DNA of 64,000 bases from Meconema thalassinum. Lineage: Eukaryota > Arthropoda > Insecta > Orthoptera > Tettigoniidae. Positions 1 to 9,210 of the stretch are shown here, in pieces. Under the pieces are notes generated by a model, which was given only the letters and a program-made list of their open reading frames with translations, was not told the origin of the DNA and ran no database searches. The stretch's first letter is position 1; each line of letters starts with the position of its first letter. Both the position numbers and the translations under genes were made by a program. Where the stretch lies: the NCBI GenBank assembly GCA_946902985.2, contig OX336389.2:339858444-339922443 (forward strand), in the 5' to 3' direction.

Positions 1-1336
1 CACTGTTATCACACGGTTGACTGTAGTCACACGCCAGTATAAAGTCGTAACCGCACGCAAAATTTATTTCTGAATTCGTGTCATAATATATAAATTATGT
101 TCCGTCTCATCTTCCTGTACTGCTAAGTTTGGAACTACTATGACGAACACGTGGTCGCCAACTGATTCACGCAAATAACACTCTAGCTTCGATGATAACG
201 CACAATTTGCACATTTTTTAATTAAATTATATAGGATTTTTTACTATGAATTACACTCACTACCGATGTAACAGGAGGCAAACATAGTTTGCAATATGAA
301 GAACTATCACATACCCTCTTGGAGGTAGTCGGCCAAACTATTCACGCCGCGAGGTAACAGCACTACTATCCAACGAGTAACGAGAGTATCGACAGTATAT
401 CGTAATATGACGTATATCGTAGTATTACCCCTCGCGAAACTATACATTCGATTATCGGCTTGTGGACAAGAATGTTCGGAGTGGTGTGGGGGGAAATATA
501 TAAAAAAGTTTTTATTTCGCAGATTGCGGTGTTATTCCCAAAATTTGCGTTATTTTGAGATTTACTTTCACTCCTGGGCAGCACGACACTTGTAAATATG
601 TGAAAATAAAACATCCTAACCTCTAAATATGACTTTTCGTTTTATGGTTAATAAACAAAAACTAACACCTCTACCAATAACATGTTGTTACACTAAAATT
701 AAATACTAGACACACATTCAAACCTACTATATGTTGTTCACTTTTCATTTAATTTCCGATAAGAGTAACTAACCCTTAAAGACAGGTACGTTTTAATGGA
801 GTGTTTGCGTAACTTTTTTTTGCCTTGAGAGTCCAGGGTTATTGCTGTGAAGTATTGTGCAGTTACTGTACCAAGATTTGCTAACATAAGAAAATAATGC
901 AGGTTAAATTTGCATTATTTGAAAATAGCTTACATAGTTTTCTTCACGTTACACTTGCCTTGCAAGGCAACTTCACAAATGTGAACCTCCTGATCTTGCT
1001 GAAACTATACATGGTGCCCAATCACCAATTGGTATTTTATCCCAAAGTTCACTCGAGCTACCCCTGAAGAGGGAAAAGTTCTAGCACCTGAATGCAGAAG
1101 GAAGAATTGGAGCTGTTTATGTGTGTCTGCACCTGGTGTACTCGTATCCTCTCAAACCGATCACACTAGTAAAGCCAATCCCGTGAAAGGCTGTCCATGG
1201 TGAGAGGGTTTACTATACATGCTGGGGGAAGTACTTGTGGCAGTGCGATTGATCGGAGGGACTGTATGAACTTGGTATGCTACTACTGTGCTGGTCCGAG
1301 TCTTATTAAGAAAAAGAAAAACAATTTTGCCCTTTT
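1..1336. other. AT-rich intergenic DNA, no gene seen
   Basis: Short open frames occur on both strands but none shows a recognisable domain, a splice context or a repeat boundary. I see no tRNA-like or transposon-like structure here. Confidence 0.5.
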
Positions 1337-1565
1337 TAGGGATTGCCGAAAGGTATTTGGGGATGAATTACCATCACAGATGTTTTCCCTGAAATTTGAC
1401 CAACATTTATGCAAAGTTTCTAAAAGATCAGAATATTTACATTCACAGTGTTCCCTTGTTTGTATTATTCCATGTCACTGTTAAATCTGAACAGAGAGAA
1501 TAAATACTGCACTGGGTATTAATTTCAGCAGGATGTGTCAAATTATTTAATAATTATGTATCCTT
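1337..1565. repeat. Left copy of ~228-bp direct repeat flanking a LINE
   Basis: Begins TAGGGATTGCCGAAA and ends TAATTATGTATCCTT. The same segment recurs at 3721-3948 with about five substitutions and one single-base indel. The two copies abut the two ends of the retroelement at 1566-3720, which is the arrangement expected of a target-site duplication, but it is far longer than the usual 5-20 bp. Confidence 0.75.
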
Positions 1566-3720
1566 ATGTGAGGAAGTTGAAGGAGGAGAAGGTCAGAGAA
1601 GAATTTTAATTGGAGCTAAGAAATAGTTTTCAGGTACTCCAATCTGATACAGCAGAAACTGATATTGAATCTTCCTGGAGTAATGTAAAGAACATCATCC
1701 TTGATACAAGTGAAATAGTCTTGGGAAAGAGCAATCCTCTCAAGAAGGATTGGATGTCAGAACAAACTTGGGAGGCAATAAGTCATAGGAAAATGATTAA
1801 GGAGAGGTTGAATATGAGTAAGACTCGATATCAGAAAGCAAATGTGCAAGCAGAATACACGGTCGTTGACAAAGAAGTCAAAAAGAGTGTGAAGAGACAA
1901 GAGTAATCGAATCGATGAGATGGCGAAGAAGGCAGAAGATGCTGCATCAAAGGGTCACAGCAAAGAAATGTACCGCATCACAAAAGTGCTGTCCAAGAAA
2001 AGTTTCCGAAAGAACAGACCCATAAAAGACAAACAGGGAAATTTACTCACAACTCGAGAAGAAGAAGAACAACAAGAACGGTGGAGGGAATACTTCACCG
2101 AAGTTTTTAATTTTGATCGAGGGATTAATGAACACCACGAAGAGAGGAATGACTAACCTGAAAATTCTGATCCAAATATTCTTTTGCACAGTCCAACTTG
2201 TGCTGAAATCAAAGAAGCCTTGCTACAGCTGAAGAATGAAAAAGCCCCCGGTGTCGACAACTTTTCGCCAGATGTCCTCAAGATAGACATGGACACCACA
2301 GCTAATATCCTGAAGCCATTGATGGAAAGGATCAGGTTTGAAGAGAAGCTGCCTGCAGAATGGAAGAAAGGTGTGATTGTTAAAATACCAAAGAAGGGTG
2401 ACTTTAACGAATTGTAACAACTGGAGAGGTATTACCTTAGTATCTGTACCAAGCAAAGTATTTCTCAGGATAATCTTTAATCGCGTGAAGAAGTCTATCG
2501 AGTCGAAGTTGAGGAAAGAACAAGCTGGATTTAGGGAACACCGCAGTTGTGTGGACTTATTTAACACTTTACGGATTATTGTGGAGCAGAGTAACGAATG
2601 GCAAGCAGCACTGTACATCACGTTTATAGATTTTGAGAAGGCCTTTGATTCCATTAATAGGAAGGTCATGTGGGAGACCTTAAAGGAATATGGTATACCA
2701 AGTAGAATAGTTAACATCATACGAGAGATGTATTCTGGTTATGAATGCCAAGTCCTGCATGAGGGTCAGCTATCCCAGCCATTGACCATCCAGACTGGAG
2801 TACGACAAGGCTGTATGCTTTCTACCACTTTGTTCCTGATTGTTCTTGATAATACTCTTAGGAAGGTGGGGAGAGGAAGGAAGAGAGGGATACAGTGGAG
2901 ACTTCGAGACAGGTTGGAGGATCTTGATTTTGCTGATGAAATCTGTATGCTAGCACAGCGCTTCAGAGACATAGAGGGAAAACTAGCAAACTTAGAACTT
3001 GAAGCTGCTAAGGTTGGACTTAAGATAAACCCAAAGAAGATAAAGGAGCTGAGAGTGAACTCCACAGTACAGGCTGGTCTCACTGTGGGAGGAGTAGATT
3101 TAGAACAGGTGGATACATTTGTTTACTTGGGAAGCGTGGTAACGAGAAATGGAGGGGCTGAGGAGGACGTTAAGAGCAGAATAAGAAAGGCAAATGGGGC
3201 TTTTGTGCAGCTCTATCCAGTATGGAGAAACCGTAACATATCCAGGAAGACGAAAATCAGACTTTTTAATACCAATGTGAAAGCTGTCCTATTGTATGCA
3301 TGTGAAACATGGAAAGTTACCAATCCTATCAGCCACCAACTTCAAGTATTCATCAATCTATGTCTGCATCGAATTCTGGGTATACGATGGCCAGATATAA
3401 TCCCAAACTAAGAGCTGTGGCAAAGGGCTAACCAACAACCTATAGAAGTCCAAATTAAACAGAGGAAATGGGGCTGGATTGGGCATACTCTGCGGAAACG
3501 GAATGATGCAGTAGAAAGGGGAGCTCTGGACTGGAATTCTCAAGGGGCTCAGAGACGGGGAAGACCAAGGAACACCTGGAAACGCACCATTGAAGAGGAG
3601 ACCAGAAAAGCGGGAAAGACTTGGAGGGAAGTGAAGAACTTGGCAACTAACAGAGCCCGATGGAAATCATTCTTGGATGCCCTATGCTCCGCACGGAGCG
3701 AAAGGAAATGAGTAAGTAAG
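1566..3720 (+). mobile_element. 5'-truncated non-LTR retrotransposon (LINE)
   Basis: The element lacks the endonuclease and starts in the linker before the reverse transcriptase. It ends in a short GTAA/TAAG microsatellite tail (GAGTAAGTAAGTAG near 3710-3720) rather than poly(A), as in several RTE- and CR1-related LINEs. It is bounded by the 228-bp direct repeats. The clade is not assigned; the RT and C-terminal region resemble arthropod and schistosome LINEs of the RTE/CR1 type. Confidence 0.8.
1610..3711 (+). pseudogene. LINE ORF2 remnant: RT and C-terminal domain
   Basis: The coding remains are broken into 1610-1906, 1920-2156, 2184-2417 and 2377-3411, so several frameshifts separate the pieces. 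Recognisable blocks are the linker (KDWMSEQTWEAI), the RT start (KNEKAPGVDNFSPDVLK), the palm (FIDFEKAFDSI), and RT motif GVRQGCMLSTTLF. The catalytic motif reads FADE (codons at 2929-2940) where active enzymes have FADD, so the second metal-binding Asp is Glu. An in-frame TAA at 3409-3411 precedes a still readable tail (ELWQRANQQPIE, then WGWIGHTLRK, GRPRNTWKR) to about 3711. The element is dead. Confidence 0.85.
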
Positions 3721-3948
3721 TAGGGATTGCCGAAATGTATTGGGGATGAATTACCATCACAGATGTTTTCCCTGAAATTTGACCAACATTTCTGCAAAGT
3801 TTCTACAAGATCAGAATATTTACATTCACAGTGTTCCCTTGTTTGTATTATTCCATGTCATTGTTCAATCTGAACAGAGAGAATAAATACTGCACTGGGT
3901 ATTAATTTCAGCAGGATGTGTCAAATTATTTAATAATTATGTATCCTT
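3721..3948. repeat. Right copy of ~228-bp direct repeat
   Basis: Direct repeat of 1337-1565, about 97% identical by eye. It starts exactly where the LINE's GTAA-type tail ends. Confidence 0.75.
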
Positions 3949-4135
3949 CACTTCATGGCAGAAAAATACACTTCATTACCAGATTCATTATTCAACAAGG
4001 AAGACAAGTTTCTTGCTTCCTGAAAGAGAAGACCTCCCCAGTTGGAGTTGGAGTCTTAATCACCAGGACCCACATTTTGACTGAGATGCAAATGCTTGTT
4101 AACAAATACACCTTAATCTGAAAGATAACCTAATA

Positions 4136-5599
4136 CACACATCAAAAAAAGTTTTGCATCACCTCGGTTCCAAGAGTTCCGGAACCGTTAAATACAAAGG
4201 GAATAGAGATCAACACAAACAACATTTCAGCTCGTTTTATTGCTCATGAGACCCACACATTGCATGTTGTACCATCATACAGCTAGACTTTCAGCATTTG
4301 TGGTCCAGATTGCAGTACACACCACTACCTCTAATACCCAGTAGCACGTCCTCTTGCATTGATGCATGCCTGTATTCGCCGTGGCATACTATCCACAAGT
4401 TCATCAAGACACTGTTGGTCCAAATTGTCCCACTCCTCAACGACAATTCGGCGTAAATCTCTCAGAGTGGTTGGTGGGTCAAGACGTCCATAAACAGCCC
4501 TTTTCAACATATCCCAGGCATGTTCGATAGGGTTCATGTCTGGCGAACATGCTGGCCACTGTAGTCGAGCGATGTCGTTATCTTGAAGGAACGCATTCAC
4601 AAGATGTGCACGATGAGGTCGAGAATTGTCGTCCATGAAGACAAATGCCTCTCCAATATTCTGCCGATATGGTTGCACTATGGGTCGGAGGATGTCATTC
4701 AGGTATCGTAAAGCCGTTTCGGAGCCTTCCATGACCACCAGTGGCGTACGTCGGCCCCACATAATGCCACCCCAAAACATCAGGGAACCACCACCTTGCT
4801 GCACTCGCTGGACAGTGTGTCTAAGACGTTCAGCCTGACCAGGGTGCCTCCAAATACGTCTCCGACGATTGTCTGGTTGAAGGCATATGCGACACTCATC
4901 GGTGAAGAGAACGTGATGCCAATTCCGTGGGGCCATTCAGCATGTTGTTGGGCCCATCTGTACCGCGCTGCATGGTGTCGGGGTTGCAAAGCTGGACCTC
5001 GCCATGGACGTCGGGAGTGAAGTTGCGCATCATGCAGCCTATTGCGCACAGTTTGAGTTGAAACACGACGTCCTGTGGCTGAACGAAACGCATTATTCAA
5101 CATGGTGGCATTGCTGTCAGGGTTCCTCCGAGCGGCAATCCGTAAGTAGCGGTCATCCACTACAGTAGTAGCCCTTGGGCGGCCTGAGCGAGGCCTGTCA
5201 TCGACAGTTCCTGTATCTCTGTACCTCCTCCATGTCCGAACAACATCGCTTTGGTTCACTCTGAGACGCCTGGAAACTTCCCTTGTTGAGAGCCCTTCTT
5301 GACACAAAGTAACAATGCGGACGCGATCGAACTGCGGTATTGACCTTCTAGGCATGGTAGAACTACAGACAACATGAGCAGCGTACCTTCGTCCTGGTGG
5401 AATGACTGGAACTGATCGGCTGTCGTACCCCCTCCGTCTAATAGGCCCTGCTCATGCATGGTTGTTTACATCTTTGAGCAGTTTTAGTGACATCTATGAA
5501 CAGTCAAAGGGACTGTATCTTGGATACAATATACACAGTCAACGTCTATATGCCGGAGATCTGGGAACCGAGGTGATGCAAAACTTTTTTTGATGTGTG
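4136..5599 (-). mobile_element. Complete Tc1-like DNA transposon
   Basis: The 1464-bp element has terminal inverted repeats starting CACACATCAAAAAAAGTTTT and matching over about 33 bp with no mismatch seen. It is flanked by TA on both sides (4134-4135 and 5600-5601), the standard Tc1/mariner target duplication. A single transposase gene runs on the minus strand. Perfect ends and an almost intact reading frame suggest a fairly recent insertion. Confidence 0.93.
4331..5355 (-). pseudogene. Tc1-like transposase, one frameshift
   Basis: The start ATG is at 5353-5355. The N-terminal half (5355-4780) carries paired HTH domains and a GRPR AT-hook-like motif (CQEGLSTREVSRRLRVNQSD, then DRPRSGRPRATT). 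The C-terminal half (from 4936 down to 4331) holds the DDE domain: first Asp in LFTDE, second in FMDDNSRPH, and Glu in SPDMNPIEHAW, with 34 residues between the second Asp and the Glu (DD34E). The halves lie in different frames and meet near 4925-4940, just before RNWHHVLFTDE. Apart from this frameshift, length and motifs are typical of the family at about 340 residues. Confidence 0.9.
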
Positions 5600-5601
5600 T
5601 A

Positions 5602-6342
5602 TTAGTGAATGGCTGCTGATTTTTCTATCTACTTGATGGAACATTGTAGGCTAGAAACAAATCCTGGGTTTATAGGTGTTTAATTTAGGTCACAGAATGA
5701 AAATAGTTTTGATTTGAGTTTTTTTTTTTTTTTAATTTCAATGAAAACTTCGTAACTTAAGGTAAATGCACCAATAGTCGTCCTGTTAAGACTGATTTAG
5801 TCAAGAAAATATAACTACCTTATACATTTTGGTAATTTAAATCAACAAAAGCACTGTACCTAACCTCAAACTTGACTCGAACACGAGGAAACTCTCACTA
5901 TCGAAAATATTCGTTTTAGGAATAATTATAATTTTTTTTTAAATATGTGTTTTTGGGCTGGTAATCCCACAATGTATTGGGGGTTTTCCTATATTCGTCA
6001 CCCGTTTGCACCAATTATCGTCACATTGTTCGTTTTTCTTATCTGCTGCTTATAATGTATTTCTGTTAATTGTTGCATAAGACACCGGTTTATCGACATG
6101 GAGGCTAACATTATTTTACGAATAATACAGTACGATACCTGTAATTATTTATAAAAAAAGAAAAGCTGAAATTGTGGGTGATCGTAATTCTGCTCTAAAC
6201 ACATTTCCTTTTTGTATTAACTTAAAGTGCATTAGAAATACAATAATCATAATTGAAATTCAAACAATATAAACACAAGAACGTGTATTGATGTAGGCTT
6301 CCCCGACCAGTGTTCAAGAGCGAATGGTCATTTTCCGGGCTG
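5602..6342. other. AT-rich spacer, no gene seen
   Basis: Contains poly-T tracts near 5720 and 5930. No coding, tRNA-like or transposon-end structure recognised. Confidence 0.45.
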
Positions 6343-6531
6343 TTATGCCGGGTTTGTTATTCTTTTGCGGAGGAGGCGAGGCATAGTCACATAAAAAGTG
6401 AGACACCGTGGCATAGCATAACGTCTACAGTGAACAGTCAATTCTTTTGTGAGGCACTGGACGCTATTTTGCAAATCGCCCTTTGTTACCTGGAGCCCCG
6501 CTTTTCCTATTGAACTAGTACCCTTTGTTAA

Positions 6532-7490
6532 CCCGGGAGAGGTGGCGCTTATATGAGCAACGTTAGAGGTGGCGCAAGGTCATTTCTGACCCCTCCCAAT
6601 TATTTCTCTTTAGTAACGACAATTATTTAGTTTGTTTTCATGCCATATCAGTAGCATATTCACTGAACTAATGAGCAAGTATATCTGTCTAAAATGAAAA
6701 TCATGAACATATTATAAACGGGTATTTACACTATAATAAGAAATGGTGCAGATCTGACAGGTGATCATCTATTTTTATGAAATATCTTAATAATTCTTAC
6801 TTCAGTTTGCCTATTGACAATTTCAAAATGAATGATTAGACAAGTTTTAGATAATGTAGGATTCTAGTTTTCACCAATGACATATTTTAGAGAAGTCTCT
6901 TGTTTTATTGGAGTTGTATTGTACTACATTTTGTAACTTTTTTTGCAGTGAGGATACATATCCGCTGAGAAAGAGGCACATCATCGTCACTTTCTTAATT
7001 TTCTTCTTCGTCTGCCCTGTGTTCAGTATCACTACAAGATTCTGCTATTTCTAGTTCATCTTTACTAATACGGTTTTCTCCTGCTAATATTTCTTCCTCT
7101 TCAACATCTTGCAGAAGACATAACACCCTGGAGTCTTGCTTTTCGTAGCTCAGACGATTCATATTGTTTTATTTTAACACTTAACTACAATTCTATTTCG
7201 CGATCAGACAGATACATTCTCATGGAGTACGCATAAGACTGGAACAGCTGTTCACTCTGCCTGCGGGACTGGGGGTGCGGGGTCTTTCGGAACACATTGC
7301 AACATGGCTAGACAAAAATATTTGTCTCGGCCCTCATCCCTTCCACTAATAGGTTACTGCCCTCATACAATAGATCAGGAATGTGGGGAAAGGTATGTGG
7401 CAGGTATTGCCTGTGTGCAGTAAAAGGTAGAAACCCCAGCAGAACGAAACTGTGTGGGGCTACAAAGTCCTCCGCGCCACCTCTCCCGGG
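6532..7490 (-). mobile_element. piggyBac-like internal-deletion element
   Basis: Perfect 17-bp terminal inverted repeats (CCCGGGAGAGGTGGCGC) are flanked on both sides by TTAA (6528-6531 and 7491-7494), the piggyBac target duplication. The GAGGTGGCGC motif recurs subterminally near 6567. At 959 bp it is too short for a whole transposase gene, but it keeps a fragment of the N-terminal coding region on the minus strand. Confidence 0.88.
6960..7162 (-). pseudogene. piggyBac transposase N-terminal remnant
   Basis: From ATG 7160-7162 the frame reads MNRLSYEKQDSRVLCLLQDV followed by an acidic stretch (EEEEILAGENRISKDELE, SDTEHRADEEEN). After one in-frame TAA it continues as ESDDDVPLSQR. An acidic, Asp/Glu-rich leader is characteristic of piggyBac transposases. 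The catalytic core is absent. Its position inside the TTAA-flanked element supports the assignment. Confidence 0.6.
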
Positions 7491-7821
7491 TTAAAAAGGA
7501 ACATGGCCCCATCTTCCTCTCTCTACGTTTTTTTCCTTCAATTTTGTCCGAGAGGGTGTTTCTCGGAACGCCATTCTTCTCCGCGGCCTTTTTAATACTC
7601 ATGCCATCCTCCACAACGGCCTTAAATGCAGCTTCCATTTGCTGATTATCGTAATTGAGAAATGTGCGTTTTGACATACTACCTGAAAGCAAGTTTATAG
7701 TCTTAGAATAATACTGTATAATTTTTCATCTCAATTTAAAAAGAAATCCTCTGTTGCACACCTAGCCATTAAGACCACCTACTGAGGTGCGGCCGTTAAG
7801 AAGACAGACCTACGTAATAAC

Positions 7822-8045
7822 ATAATAATGTTATTCGTTTTACGTCCCTTTTAACTACTGCGGCTTTTCTAGACTACGGGGTGCCGGAATTTGCCCCCAA
7901 GGGGATTTTTAACGTGCCAGTAAATCTGACACGGCTCCCTTGCATTTGCGCACCCTCAAATGCCAGCTGACTGCGCCAGGATTTGATCCTGCAACCCTGG
8001 GATCAGCAGGCGAGAAAGTTACCGCTGAGCCACGCAGCCAGTCTA
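7822..8045 (-). mobile_element. SINE family A (tRNA-headed)
   Basis: Read on the minus strand it begins GGCTGCGTGGCTCAGCGGTA (box A-like), has a box B-like GGATCAAATCC, then the body CAGTCAGCTGGCATTTGAGG, and ends TTAAAAGGGACGTAAAACGA with an ATT-rich tail. Imperfect flanking duplications (CTACGTAATAAC / CTACGAATTAAC) are visible. Three further copies lie at 25035, 28956 and 45913. Confidence 0.85.
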
Positions 8046-8410
8046 CGAATTAACAACACATTGTAAAATGTTTGTTGGCTCCGAAACGGTAACGCAAACT
8101 TGAACATTATCGTGCACTAGTGTTCGTCATGCATGTGCTCTAAATATCGTCAGCTATGACGACTATTGGGTGATCAAACGATAATTCAATTATTACAGGG
8201 TGCTTCAGGGCTACTTTGTAAATATATTGCCAGTTAGGTCTTAATAGGAGAAATGCCAGTGTGACAATTTTCGTCTCAAATGACGAGCATATGGTAATGT
8301 GCGTCTATTTTTAATCCAGTATTTGTCGCCAGCATTTCTAACAAAACTAGGAACGTGAGCACGAAATAACAAATCACATGTTATAGAAACAATCACCATC
8401 TATATTATAC
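8046..8410. other. AT-rich spacer, no gene seen
   Basis: No coding or repeat structure recognised up to the ATAC duplication at 8407-8410 that borders the gypsy element. Confidence 0.45.
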
Positions 8411-9198
8411 TGTTACGTTTTTAGGGTTCGTTAAAAATAGGTCAGGCTACAATGCACTAATACTTTATTTACACTAATGTTATTTACACTAATTCACACT
8501 AAATCAAATTATTTACACAAATTAGGCCTACTTACTCGCACACACACATACACAGAATTGCACTTTACACAGCTACAAGTCACTATTTATGTACACTGAT
8601 CTCTAAAAGTCTGTTTCTCTTGCAGTCACTATTTATCTTCCACAGTCACTATTTACACTATTTATTTCCACATTTATCTTCACACCCCGTCTTCACTATT
8701 TACAGTCCTCCATTATTTATTTCCACTGGTCGTTCGGCACGGCACACGCCGACAGCGCGGACTCACTCAGGACTGACACTGACACTCTCTCGTGCACATC
8801 ACCGGTATATAAACAATCGGCCTCTGGACTGGAATGTTCTGGGCGTCGCTACCTCTCGCGGCATTGAGTGTGTTCTAGTGGATTCTATGCTGGGACCACC
8901 CAGTTCTTTCTAGTTGGCTGTTCCCAATCAGGTGGATTCTAGAACCCTCTAGCCCCTCCCAGCGATGTTCCGGATTGCCTTTCTTCTTCCAGTAGGTTCG
9001 AGAGACAGAATAGTCTGGTGGGTCTTGCGCCAATAGTATACCTGCTTCGTAGGGCTATTGTTATCCTGGCGGCCTTGGGAGGAGCTTACCCAATTAGCCT
9101 GGCCGGACTGGCCATCCCGCATTGCTCACCCACCCCGCCTGCCCGTCACTACGAGGATAAAGAATGGCGACCGCTGGGCAATTCCACGAATCTTTACA
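8411..9198 (-). repeat. 3' LTR of gypsy element
   Basis: 788 bp, begins TGTTACGTTTTTAGGGTTCG and ends ATCTTTACA on the plus strand. It is the same length as the LTR at 14917-15704. The differences I see are CTCTAAAAG versus CTCTACAAG and TTTCTTCTTC versus TTTCCTCTTC. Confidence 0.95.
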
Positions 9199-9210
9199 CT
9201 GCCCCCTCCT
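9199..9210 (-). other. Polypurine tract
   Basis: On the minus strand AGGAGGGGGCAG sits immediately upstream of the 3' LTR. It is where plus-strand DNA synthesis would be primed. It touches the stop codon of the macrodomain-bearing reading frame (9210-9212). Confidence 0.85.

Larger units (their letters stand above)
6343..7677 (-). pseudogene. Pogo/CENP-B-type HTH (psq) reading frame split by piggyBac
   Basis: The first part runs from ATG 7675-7677 (MSKRTFLNYDNQQMEAAFKA, then KKAAEKNGVPRNTLSDKIEG) and matches the psq/CENP-B N-terminal HTH that starts pogo/Tigger-type transposases and their domesticated relatives. It reaches MGPCSFL at the TTAA at 7491-7494. On the far side of the 959-bp insertion the same frame resumes at 6531 with TKGTSSIGKAGLQVTKGDLQ then NSVQCLTKEL, a block typical of the second DNA-binding segment of this family, and stops at TAA 6345-6343. 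The spacer before AGLQVTK is shorter than usual, so it was probably already degraded. No DDE catalytic region is seen. Confidence 0.75.

Noticed and set aside
7375..7500. C-terminal part of the 105-codon psq frame (RERWRGGLCS...)
   Set aside because: This is readthrough into the piggyBac inverted repeat; the true continuation is on the other side of the insertion.
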